From Ceratotherium simum simum (lineage: Eukaryota > Chordata > Mammalia > Perissodactyla > Rhinocerotidae): a stretch of DNA of 64,000 nt. The notes beneath the pieces are model-generated. The model searched no databases and had not been told where the DNA came from. It saw only the letters and a list, made by a program, of their open reading frames with translations. The translations under genes were made by a program, and so were the position numbers. This document shows, one piece after another, positions 45,620-56,235 of the stretch (position 1 is its first letter; every line of letters starts with the position of its first letter). Where the stretch lies: the NCBI RefSeq assembly GCF_000283155.1, contig NW_004454166.1, positions 4,469,994 to 4,533,993 on the forward strand, given 5' to 3'.

Positions 45620-45720
45620 NNNNNNNNNNNNNNNNNNNNNNNNNNNNNNNNNNNNNNNNNNNNNNNNNNNNNNNNNNNNNNNNNNNNNNNNNNNNNNNNN
45701 NNNNNNNNNNNNNNNNNNNN
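45620..45720. other. Assembly gap (101 N)
   Basis: A run of N inside the GC-rich promoter, most likely a standard-size placeholder for GC-rich DNA that was not sequenced. True length is unknown. Any frame translated across it is meaningless. Confidence 0.98.
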
Positions 45721-45757
45721 CGTGCGCACCGACCGGCCTCCAGCGCCCCGGCCGGAG
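45721..45757 (+). other. STX17: Probable 3' end of STX17 exon 1 (5' UTR)
   Basis: The sequence after the gap runs to 'ccccggccggag' followed by gtaagg at 45758-45763, a strong consensus donor. This would be the non-coding first exon spliced to the acceptor at 53188-53189. The exon start is hidden by the gap. Assignment rests on donor strength and position only. Confidence 0.55.
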
Positions 45758-46739
45758 GTAAGGGGCTCGCGGGAGGTCGTTTCGGGGGCGTCAGGCCCTG
45801 ACGGGCGCGGCGGGCGAGGCGCCGCCTTGGCGCGCAGGAGAGGCGTCCCGCGGGAAGGGGGGCATCAGGTCGGAAGTGCGAGCGCCGTGGAGCTCCTCTC
45901 GTTTCCCAGAAGTGGCGGTTTCGTTTTGGAAGCGCTGTTTGAAGCGGGTATAGGGAGGCGGCCGACGGGGCGAGCGTGTGGCCTCCCGGGGTCGCGGGCC
46001 GCAAAAGTTCCTGCGCCTGCCCTGCCCGTGACGCACGGGGGGCCGAGGTCGTCAGGGTCGCTGGCGTCTCGGTCTCGAGACCCGCCCGCACATCCGCTTT
46101 CGGATGGGGGCGTTCGGTGCGGGTGGCCCAGGTGCGCCGTGGGTGACTCTGCGGGGGATGATGCGAGGCTCGGGGGGTGGAGAGGGGAGGACAGGGAGCG
46201 GGGGGTCGGAGCTGCTGTCAGTCAGACCGGGAGGTGGTCCGCAGAAGGTACCGGGTCCACCTTCACTTCCTCCTTTTATGAATTCGGAACCAGAGGCTCA
46301 GAGAGACCATAGGGTGGGACCAAGGGCCTTGACTTTCCTTTCCAAATTCAGTGCCCCGCCCCCCAGTCAGAAACACGGGGCGACGTGCCTGAGGAAATCC
46401 CGTGCCACCAATGTGGGAGCTCTAAGCTGATGGAAGGTGTGCATCACTTTGCGGGGGAGGAGGGGGGTTGCCAGCGATTTTGGACTTTTTCTGAGAAATG
46501 GGGCTTTTCACTTATAAATACTCTCAAGTAATGTAGTTAACCTCCCAGTACTTTTTCCTCGTTGGAAACATGAGTATTATGGTACAGAGCTGATAATAGT
46601 TGTTAGCACTGAGTGATCAAGTTTGTAAAGCACCTGGCACTCCCCCCCACCCCCCAAAAGTGTTAGTGCAGCTGATATGATTGTAGTTCTTGGACTTGTA
46701 GATGTTTGACCCGTGTTATGTGAAACATCAGTTCATATA

Positions 46740-48240
46740 TATTTTTTAAAAAAGGCTTTTTGTTTTAAAATAATTATACGATTATAGAAAAGTTAGGGAA
46801 GTAGTACAGAGTTCTCTGCAACTTTCTTTAATGTTAACACCTTATATAACTATAGTACGATTACCAAAAGGGAGAAATTAACATCAGTACAATACTGTTA
46901 ACTAAACTACCAACTTTATAAAGATTTCATCATTTTTTAGACTAGTGTCCTTTTCCTGTTCCAGGATCCAATCTAAGATCCCACGTTGCCCTTAGTTGGC
47001 ATCGCTCCTTAGTCTCTTCCAATCTGTGACAGCTCCTCAGTCTTTTCCTGCCTTTCATGACCTTTAACTTTTCAAGAGTAGAGTCCTGGTCAGTGGTTTT
47101 GTAGAGTGTCCCTCAGTTGGGTTTTGTCTGATGTTTTATCATGATTAGATTAAGGTTATGCACTTTCGTTGACACTACAGAAGAGTAGGTGCCCTTCTCA
47201 GCTCATCATATGAGCGGGTGCGTGATATGACACATTTGGTGTTACTCTTGATCACTTGGTTAGGGTAGTGTCTGCTGGGCTTCTCTAAAGTTGCTATTTC
47301 TCCTTTTGTAATTAATCCATATCTTGGGGCAGAACTTTTAAACTATGCAAGTATCCTGTTTCTCCTCACACTTGCGCTTGCTGATTTTATCGTCCATTGA
47401 TGGGTCTTGCCTTCAGTAGTTATTACTGTGATGTTCTAATGGTGATTTTCTGTTTCTGTCATTTCTTCTTCATTTATTAATTGGAGAATTAAAAGGAAGA
47501 ACTGCCTCTTTTCCCATTTATTTATTTTATTCATATATTTATTTGTATCAGTATGGACTCATTTATTTTTCCATTGGTTATTATTCTACACTTTTGTTAT
47601 TTAGTTTATGTCTCAAAGTGTTCCAGCTTTAGCCACTGGGATTTTTTTCTGGTTGCTTCTTGTGCCCTTTTGATAGGACCCTATCCTTTTTTGAGAACTT
47701 CCTTACTTTCTGGCACCATAAGATGCTCCAGGGTTATCTTGTGTTTTCCCTGCCCCAGCCCTGGAATCAACCACTTCCCCCAGGACACCTGGTTTCTTTT
47801 TTATGAAGAGTGGTATTTAAACACCAAGATCTGGGTGCTAGGTATGCTCACTGCTACTGGGGTATCATTGCTGTTAATGCCTGGCAGAAGACAGCTAGGA
47901 AAATATATATATCTCTCTCCACATCCACATATTCCATGGAGATATATATACACACACATATATATGTATCCATACATACACAAAGATTTATATTTATTTT
48001 TGTACTTATTTTTATGTATATATACACAGCCATATATATACAACATATGTCTGTATATATATGTCAGTATATATATTTTTAAAAAACAAAAGTTCATTCT
48101 GATACCTCCAATTGTAATTAACACCACAGGGTTCACTCTAGTCTTGCCGCTTATCTTTCCTTGACAGTGAGAAATCTGGCTTTCATGTTCTACAAAATAT
48201 TTTCTTATTTGTTCAATCCTAGTATACACATAAAGTGCTT
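46740..48240 (-). repeat. L1 3' region, antisense, with internal microsatellite
   Basis: 'tattttttaaaaaaggc' start, 'tatagaaaagttagggaagtagtacagagttctc', 'tgtccttttcctgttccaggatccaatctaagatcccacgttgcc', 'gactcatttatttttccattgg' are reversed L1 3' UTR/ORF2 phrases. TA/CA-rich microsatellite fills about 47900-48085. The 203-codon + frame at 47553-48164 is the reverse of this L1 plus the microsatellite. Confidence 0.75.
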
Positions 48241-49899
48241 TCAGGAGTTCTAACCCATGCTTCTATGAGAAACCAGTTACTAACTAGAGTACAGTATAGT
48301 TGTGTGTAGTTCTTTGTGTCTTTAGCCCTGTAGTATCTAGTTACAGTACTGTTTTCCAAAGTTACCTAGATTAGTTATTTTCTTCTCCCACTGCTTTCAG
48401 TGTGGTTATGCTATTCATTTGTAATACAGTTAATTTTATTTTTTATGGTTTGTATGCTATTTTGGCTTCCCCCACATCTTGTCGTTGTTTTTGTTTTTCT
48501 AACTTACAAAAATTCACTCTTTGTAGTGTACAGTTCTTTGAGTTTTGACAAATATGTATAATTGTGTATCTACCACCACTGTAATGATACAGAACAATTC
48601 TGTGAGCCCAAATCTTCCATTAGGCTTTAAAAAAATGTTAAAAGTAATTCTACAGAATTGTGAGAAATTAGGCACTTTTGCGTGTTTTGTTTTTTTCATA
48701 GGCTTGTTTTACACAGTTGTGATGTTAATAAAAATGTATTTTTTATCCTGTGTTTTAATTATATCAGAAATATGTTCCAATTTTCTGACTGAAAAAATCA
48801 AGAAAGCTGAAATACACTTTTCACTCATTATTCAATCATACTTTTAAACCATATTTTGTGTATTGAATTAAGACCTTCTCTTAACAGCTTACAAACATTA
48901 TTTGAGCTATTTTATGATCAGAACCACTGCTGGACAACTTTCTGTTTCAATAACATCAAGATTTATGCAATTATTTGAATATTACATTCTCTTACTTTTA
49001 TATAGGCATTTTATAAAAATGGAAATGGTAGAGAGAAGAGAAAAATACTGGCCAGAAGGAGACCAAGAGTTGGAAAAGTGTCTTGGGAGTTTCTTTGGTC
49101 AGAATGTGTTCCCTGCGAGATGGGGCAGGAGATTTTCCTTGGGCACGGAAAGGACGGGCAGTCATGCATAACTCTGAACCGGAAATATCACTCTTGATAT
49201 TTTGATATTATCATAGTGTAGCGGAACAGTGAAAAGAAGCCAAATATTCAATAATTGAGGTTTATTCAGTACACTATAAACTGATTAGTGGAAAAGAAGG
49301 CAGGATCATTTGAGTTGTATCTCAACAGATATGTAAAGCTTAGAGGCAGTTGGGGTATAAAAGAGCCTCTAGACAGAGGGAGCATCGTTGCAAAGCCAAA
49401 AGTGGAGATTGGGTGTTGATAGATTGGGTGGATCTACTTATGAACATTGTATTTTCTTGAAAGTTTTTGTTCAAAGGAAGAGCATGTTGCAATTGGTGTT
49501 TTAGATATGTTAACTGGTGGTAATCTGTGGGGAAAAATTGGAGAGAGGAAAGAATCTAATGCAGGCCAATTAAGACACTGTTGTAATGTGCTATGTATGC
49601 ATCTTGTGATGTTTGACTAGAGTGGTAAGATGGTGAAGAAGAGCCATGTAAAGAAATATTTTAGTTCCATCAGCATCTATTGAGTAACAGGTATGTTCAA
49701 ATACATTTTGATTGGAATGGAGATAGATATAAATATATCCTCCTACAGTATATAATCTGCATAGTAGAAGAAAACACGAGAGGCAGTGTGATAAACTGGG
49801 AAACATTAATGTTAGACAAATATTTGGTAATTTATAAGAGTCTATTATATATTGAATATAATAAGAAAAAGACATCCTAGGTAGTAAATCAGATGCATG

Positions 49900-50385
49900 G
49901 GACAAGCAGGCAATTCATGAGAGAGGAAATGCAAATGGCTAATAAATCAATCCCATTAGTAATTTAAGGAATGCAAAATAAGACAATAATGAGACACCAG
50001 TTTTGTTACCAGTCAAATGTCTAAGAAGAATTATAATACCAAGTATTGGTTAGAGTATGGATAAATGGACATTTTGATATGTTGCTAGTGGGAATGTAAA
50101 TACGCACAACCTTTTTTTGGGACATTTGGTATGAAAGCCTTAAAAATGTGTGTACCTATTAATTCTATTTCCAGGTATCTCTTTTAAACAAATAATCATA
50201 GATGGGAGTATGGATTTAAGTGTAAGGAGGGTAGTTACACTGTGGTGTAGTTTATAATAGTGGAAAATTGGAAACAACCTAAATAGACAATAGATGATTA
50301 AATTATGGAATTTCTATGTAATGTAATACTATGCTGCTATAAAAAGAGGCATTATAGAAAAAGAATAATTTACATGGAAACATTT
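49900..50385 (+). repeat. L1-type 3' ORF2 fragment, sense
   Basis: 'gagaggaaatgcaaatggctaataaa', 'gctagtgggaatgtaaatacgcacaacc', 'gtggaaaattggaaacaacctaaatagacaatagatgatta', 'aatactatgctgctataaaaag' follow L1/HAL1 ORF2 C-terminal order. Degenerate. Confidence 0.7.
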
Positions 50386-50389
50386 TTAT

Positions 50390-51620
50390 TATATTTAATC
50401 AGGTTATTCAAAATAAATCCTTTCTTTTCTTGGTTCTGTCATTCATTCATTCATGTATTCACCCAGTAACAATATGCTTTATTATATTTGTTGCTCCTGG
50501 TCATTCTACTCTTTTGGATTTATTTTTTTATTGTTAAAGTATTGTTGCTTTTATTAGTTCTTTTAATGAGGGGCTTGGTAATAAACTCAGTCTTTGTATG
50601 TCTGAAATGATTATTTTGCCTTCATTTCTGAATAATAATTTCCCTGGCTGTATACCAACTTCTTCAGCACTTTGAAGATATTCCTATCTTTTGATATCTT
50701 GCTTTGATGAAAAGTTTGCTGCTTTTGTTGTTTTAGTTTATCTGTGTTTTATCTCTGATTTGCTTTTTAAGATTTTTTTTTGACCTTGATGTTCTGCAAT
50801 TTCCCTTCCATGTGTTTAGATAAATTTGTTTATTTATGCTGCTTGGGGCTAATGTGCCTTTTCAGTTTGAGGTCTTACATCTTTTATTTATTTATTTATT
50901 TTCCCCCCAAAGCCCTAGTAGATAGTTGTATGTCATAGTTGTACATCCTTCTAGTTGCTGTATGTGGGACGCGGCCTCAGCATGGCCAGAGAAGCAGTGC
51001 GTCGGTGCGTGCCCGGGATCTGAACCCGGGCCGCCAGTATCGGAGCACGCGCACTTAACTGCTAAGACCCTGAGGTCTTACATCTTAATTCTCACCATAT
51101 TCTCTTTGAATAATGCCTTTTCATCACTTTCTTTATTCTTTCCTTATGGGACTCCTATTTGATATTGAGCTTCTCATTTTATCCTCTATGTCCGTTATCT
51201 TCTTTTTATATTTTCCATCTCTTTATTGCCCTGAGTTCTGACTGATATCTTCCAGGCAATAATTCTCTCTTCAGCTACATTGTTTGCTGTTTAACCCATC
51301 TTTTTGAGGTTTTTATTTCTAGAATTTTTACTTGGTTTATTTTCACATTGGCCTGTTGCCAATATCATAATATTATCTAATTTTTAAAAAGGTTCTCTTG
51401 TTTATATCTTTGAATATTTTAAAATATACCTATTTTAGTTTTCTTTTTAGATTACTTTATTATCTCTAGTCTCTTAGCTATGACTTTTCCTGTTTTGTTG
51501 GGTTTGTGGGCTCTTTTGGCAATGAACTTCTCTGTGTATCTCCAATTCCCGCTCACTACTGTAGCTGTTGGACTCTATTTTTGGGGTCTGGAGAGTTTCC
51601 TTTTTTGCTTTTGAGCTTAG
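50390..51620 (-). repeat. Old L1 5' region, antisense, split by ERE
   Basis: 'tcagtctttgtatgtctgaaatgattattttgccttcatttctgaa', 'gaaaagtttgctgcttttgttg' then after the ERE 'ttatcctctatgtccgttatc' and 'gaggtttttatttctagaatttttacttgg' resemble reversed L1M 5' text. Boundaries approximate. Confidence 0.5.
50884..51070 (-). repeat. ERE SINE, antisense, exact 16-bp duplication, head-truncated
   Basis: T-rich tail, 'ccccccaaagccctagtagatagttg', 'gggatctgaacccgggccgcc', 'cacttaactgctaag' and then accc instead of the full ggccggccc head. The flanks tgaggtcttacatctt are exact at 50868-50883 and 51071-51086, so the truncated form is how it inserted. Confidence 0.93.
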
Positions 51621-51920
51621 CTCAAACATAAAAACCAAGTTACCAGTAGATGAGATAGTCTGTATAACCAACACTTCAAGATTTTCAACTGTGAAAGAGA
51701 GAAACAGAACATTATTTAGAACATAATGCTTCTGGGGTGATAGAGCTCTTTGATGATCTCATGAAAGCAGTGGACTCTGTCCTCTGAAATAACTCAAAAA
51801 TACATTCACAATTTTTCATAAAGATTCAGGGACTCCACAGAGTCTATTTGTGAACTCTGATCTGTATGCATCCTAGTCTAAGACACCATAACCCAATGGG
51901 ATTAATATAGTCAACTTAAT

Positions 51921-52159
51921 TTTTTTTTTTTTGGTGAGGAAGACTCACTCTGAGCTAACATCTATTGCCAATCTTCCTCTTTTTTTACTTGAGGGAGATG
52001 AGCCCTGAGCTAACATCTGTGCCAGTCTTCCTCTATTTTGTATGTGGGTCGCTGTCACAACATGGCTTGACGAGTGGTGTAGGTCTGCGCCTGGGATCCA
52101 AACCTGCAAACACAGGCCACCAAAGTGGAGCACGCCAGACTGTGCCATGAGGCTGGCCC
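51921..52159 (-). repeat. ERE SINE, antisense
   Basis: T run, two reversed tail modules ('ggtgaggaagactcactctgagctaac', 'gagccctgagctaacatctgtgcc'), 'gcctgggatccaaacctgc' and the head end 'ggctggccc'. More diverged, closest to the copy at 1090-1272. Duplication unclear in the T-rich flank. Confidence 0.88.
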
Positions 52160-53199
52160 AATTTTTCTTTTTTTTTTTAATTTTGGGAGAGGTAGCTAAT
52201 GAGATGGCATGAAAGCATGGTGTACAGTAGTGGTTTTCAAACTTGGTTAAGCAGTGGAGCCCTTATTTATATAAAATCTAGTAAGCTCACATTTATGAAA
52301 TAGATGTAAGTAAATTTTCTCTAATTGAAGCAGGCATGGGGTCCTGGAGCTTACTCAGCTCACTTGTCAACCCCTGCCTCTCCTACCCTAGCCCCAAAGA
52401 CATACCCTTGAACTTTCTGGAACACTGGTAGAAAATTACTGGTGGATTAGAAAGAGCATTTGATTGTACTCTCAGGAATCCTGAGTTCTTATTGTGGCTT
52501 CATCACTGGTTATTTGTATTGGTTGTAGACAATGCTAATCACTTTGTAAGAAAGGAAAGAGGCAGTTTAAAGGACCTCAATGAGAAGAGTTACATATTAT
52601 GTTATAATATATTTGAAGTGTATAATTACATAGTTAAATTATGATGACATTAGAAGTGGCGTTTGATACAAGTAGAAATGTTAAGAAAAATTTTTCTTCC
52701 AATTTTGCCATTTTACATCTTTTTAAAAAAGGTTATTTAATGTCCAAGATACATTGGGAAATGAAAACTTGGACAGTATACTCCTAGTTTTTTAAAAAAA
52801 GTATTTAAATACATACATATGTATATACTTCTTTATATAGAAAAAGATCTTGTTTAAGCAGTGGAGAGACATACCTCAAAATGGAAACAGTAGAGGATGG
52901 GAGGGAAAAAAAATGGAAAGAGTAGTAAATGATGGGAGAGGAGATGATTGTTGATTTTATTTTCTTCTCTTTTTCATATTTTCTAAACATTCTAAAGTGA
53001 ATATACATTACTTTTGTAGAGAGAAAAAAGTTTTAAAATAAAAAGTTTCTTAAAGAAAAACAAGTCACTCAAATTCAGCATTAAGTGGAATACATATTTA
53101 GAATAAATTATAAAATTACCTAATTGTTGGCTGTTAAAAGTAATGAAAACTGATTTAAAAACATTCTTAAATAAATATTTCCCTTTTAGGTTTTTCTGT

Positions 53200-53229
53200 A
53201 TGAGTGGAGAAGACAGTGGTTGCAAGTAG
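53200..53229 (+). CDS. Upstream short frame in STX17 5' UTR
   Basis: ATG at 53200 opens MSGEDSGCK then TAG, in exon 2, 22 bases before the main ATG. If exon 2 is always included, every STX17 mRNA of this form carries it. It may reduce or regulate start-codon use; the peptide itself is unlikely to be functional. Confidence 0.4.
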   Translation: MSGEDSGCK

Positions 53230-53251
53230 AAGTGACACAACATTTTTTAGG

Positions 53252-53374
53252 ATGTCTGAAGATGAAGAAAAAGTGAAATTACGCCGTCTTGAACCAGCTA
53301 TCCAGAAATTCATTAAGATAGTGATTCCAACAGACCTGGAGAGGTTAAGAAAGCACCAGATAAATATTGAGAAG
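53252..53374 (+). CDS. STX17: STX17 start-codon exon, residues 1-41
   Basis: Encodes the N-terminus of syntaxin 17, a Qa-SNARE of ER/mitochondrial membranes and autophagosomes that pairs with SNAP29 and VAMP8 for autophagosome-lysosome fusion. It begins MSEDEEKVKLRRLEPAIQKF and ends HQINIEK, 41 codons, leaving the exon in phase 0. This is the start of the N-terminal helical (Habc-type) region; the SNARE motif and double membrane hairpin lie in later exons outside the window. The start is supported by A at -3, by an in-frame TGA at 53201-53203 upstream, and by near-identity with remembered mammalian STX17. Exon 3 (expected to begin with Tyr-Gln-Arg) is not found before 64000. Confidence 0.97.
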
Positions 53375-55984
53375 GTGAATTTTTCATTTTCTACCACAAG
53401 ACAAACAGTTACATATATATGTATATATTTGATATGTATTTGTTGTGCATTTCAGCTAAATTTAGAATATTAGATAAAGGGCTTTGCTAAAACATAACTC
53501 CTGTTGACTTAGCAACATTATTCATTTTTTTAATCTGGTTTTTCTGTTTTATAAATATGCCTCATATCATTCCTTTTTTTAGGAAGGGATGTAAGAATAG
53601 AACCTACACCTTTTTAATTGTACTTAACGTATTAGGCAGTTAATAATTAAAATACAGAGTTTGATAGTGCACCATAATGTGAAGGCAACGAGCGTTGGCT
53701 GAGGGGCCTGCCTTAGTTTCATTCACCCCATGGCAAGTTTTTTGAACTTTGAGTGTGTGTCTGTCAGTAACACCTATCCTCCTCAGGTGCACATAGATTA
53801 AAGAGGTAAATCATTGTGTGATGTGAGGGAATTTCCCAACTTCACTGCTTCCCTTTGAGGAAAGCCCAAAATTGAGAAATAGTGCCTCAAGGTCAGTTTA
53901 GGAAATAAGTAGAGGGAAGAGCTAGTCTCATGGACCATGGTGGAGGTTGCATAGAGCCTGGACTGGCCAGGGTCTGGTGGAGTCGTTGTGGCGTTTATGG
54001 GAGCATTGGGTTTACTGAGTACTGAGCGTTGATTTGGCAGGTTATATCGTCTTATTTGCTGTGGGACAGGCCAGTGGTATCTGCTCCTTCAAAAGGACCT
54101 CCCTTAGTATAAATTTTAATTCGTGTGGCCCTCCATTGATTTTGGGGGGCCAGGAGTCTGGAAGTGGTAAATATAAACAATATTTATTACCCTCCACTGA
54201 GTACCTTATGCAAGTAAGAAGTGTCAGCTTTTTCTCCCATAGATACCATCTGTCTTCCTAGTACTTAAGTCTTTTTAAAAAGTATAGAAAATAGGTACCA
54301 AGAATATGAAGTGAAAATTTCAATGTAGATAAGATGGTATGTAGAATTCAAGATGAATATTTCATCATCCTTTAATTTCTTCTTTATTCGTAAGCAATAG
54401 GACTGTACCTTTTAAGAAGGGAGGAGTTGTCTGGTAAACTGGTTATTCTTGTCAGGAGCAAAAACAGATTAAAGGGTTCCATGCTTTGATTAATGAGGAG
54501 GACTTGTTCTTTTACCTCTATAACAGTATAGAAATAGAGTTGTATTTTCGACTGATCACATCCAGGTGGGAGGTTTTGATAAGGCGCGTTTCAAAGTCCT
54601 GAGCTCATATTGAAGTGCTCAGTTACAAAGATGACAAGAATTCGGCAGATGAATTGGTTCTAAAAGGAGAAATAGGTGGAGTATGGTCTATTAAGACTAT
54701 TTCTTTCCTTTATTGTCTTATTTTACCTTTGAGGTTTGGCATGTCTTCGATTTCCCCTTTCTTGTATTTGTTGTGTACAAAAGTGCCTCCCATCATTACC
54801 CGCAGATCCTAGCCACGTGTACCATCCAATCAGTCGTCAGTGGAAAAGCCAGAACCCTGGGAGAAAGGTGGGTGAGGTTAGGAATAGGTCTATTACTGAT
54901 TTGATTAGTTGTGCCAGACTTCATAAGAAAATTATTCCAGAGTTATATTGAACTTTCTCTGCCAGAACATTTTCCCTTTAACATTTTGTGAAATTTTTAC
55001 TTATTTTGAAATTTTTAGACAATATCAGAATAATTTTAATTTATAAGTGATGTCTGAAGCTAAGCAGTTAAACTCATCTTGATCTATGTTTTATTCCATA
55101 TTCTTGATCATTCTGCTGTCTCTAGGATTTCTAGTTTAATTATGAAAGTGACTTTTTGTCTATGTAAGATTGAATAGCATATTTTAATAGATAGTTTATG
55201 GCAATGTAAAAACATTTAAAAGCTGCAGTGTTCACTGTGGACAAAAGAGTTAAGAACTGAGTTTGGACTCCAGGTGTTTGACAGTGCCTCCCTTTCAAAA
55301 AGGCATACTTTTCCTGGGGGAAGGGTGTAGAAAGATGAGATATTTATTATGTTAGCCATCAGTCATCCAGTATGAATTTAAAAGAAGAAAGTCAGACTGA
55401 AGGAAAATTGAAGGTAAGCCTTAGTGGAGTGATTCTGCAACATCCAAAAACAATGAGAGTAGTGTGCCGTGGACACCTGGGACTATATTCCATAGGTCCT
55501 TCAGCGTCACATTTTATTACACGTGACAGATGTGATTAGAATGTGATCCTGAAATTTAAAATGTTAGCAGTCAGCTTTCTTGACTAATGTAAGATAGATT
55601 TAAGCCTAGCTAATAGGAACAACAAGATAGTATGCTTGGAACATAGTTTTTTTTGTTTCATATTGTAGGAGTTTGGAGGAAAACTTATTGTGTAGCATGT
55701 ACTGTATTAGAATATGGTTAAAATACAAGTGCACTAAATATAACTAGTGCATTAAATAAGATAGAGGTTTTTTGTTTTTACTTTTAATCCCTCATAGTTA
55801 TGGAGTGGGTTGGGTCTAGCCCTGCAGTGGCAGTTCAATAGTCATGAAAGACACAGGCTTTTTTTTTAATCTTGCTTTCTGATCCTCAGCTTGTAAAATG
55901 GCAGCTCCAGCTCCAGCTATCACATCCACATTCCAGCTAAGATGAAATAACCAGGATCATATTTTTTCTGTGTTCTTTTTTTCT

Positions 55985-56235
55985 CTCAATTCCTTCTCTC
56001 TCTCTCTCTTTTTTTCTTTTAAAGAGAATCTTCCTGTTCTTGTTTCATGAATGCAGTGTCATCATTTCTTTGTGTTGGTATTATTTTTTTTTTAAAGTTT
56101 TCTTCTGCTTTCTTATCTGTTTTCCCTGAATACCTTTTTTCTTTCTTTCTTCGTTTTCTTTTCTCTTTGTTTATTTCTCTCTCTCCCTCCCTCCGCCTTT
56201 CCTTTCTTTCTCCCTTCCTTTCTTTTTTTGTGTCA
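55985..56235 (+). repeat. Long polypyrimidine tracts
   Basis: C/T-rich runs at about 55985-56020 and 56130-56230 (ttctttctttcttcg, ctccctccctccgcc) inside STX17 intron 2, followed by (TG)n at about 56300-56335. Mirror-like polypyrimidine runs can be polymorphic. A 77-codon frame through them is meaningless. Confidence 0.85.

Larger units (their letters stand above)
45540..46430. promoter_or_regulatory. STX17: STX17 CpG-island promoter
   Basis: An abrupt change from AT-rich flank to dense CpG (cccgggcggcgaccgcg, cgcgcgccagcc, ggcgcggcgggcgaggcg) with many GC boxes. It is the only CpG island in the window and lies 7.4 kb before the STX17 start-codon exon, as expected for the promoter and 5' exon of a housekeeping-type gene. 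No TATA box is evident. The core is interrupted by an N run (45620-45720), so the initiation site cannot be read. Long open frames through it on both strands are a by-product of high GC. Confidence 0.88.
45758..53189 (+). other. STX17: STX17 intron 1
   Basis: From the putative donor at 45758 to the acceptor cccttttag at 53181-53189. The first ~670 bases are still CpG-rich. Repeats are listed separately. Positions 48240-49900 and 52200-53180 show no gene. About 52230-52270 ('gtggttttcaaacttgg') may be a hAT end, and 52770-53030 may be an old L1 3' fragment. Confidence 0.7.
53190..53374 (+). other. STX17: STX17 exon 2 (whole exon)
   Basis: Bounded by acceptor cccttttag (ends 53189) and donor gtgaat (53375-53380). 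The first 62 bases are 5' UTR, including a nine-codon upstream frame at 53200-53229. The coding part starts at 53252. Confidence 0.9.

Noticed and set aside
45461..46312. 283-codon + frame (and 213-codon minus frame at 45450-46091) through the CpG island
   Set aside because: Both cross the N gap and reflect high GC content. Composition is Arg/Gly/Pro/Ala-rich with no recognisable domain.
47553..48164. 203-codon open frame on the + strand
   Set aside because: It runs through reversed L1 sequence and a TA/CA microsatellite (repeating Ile/Tyr/His codons). No domain, no exon signals.
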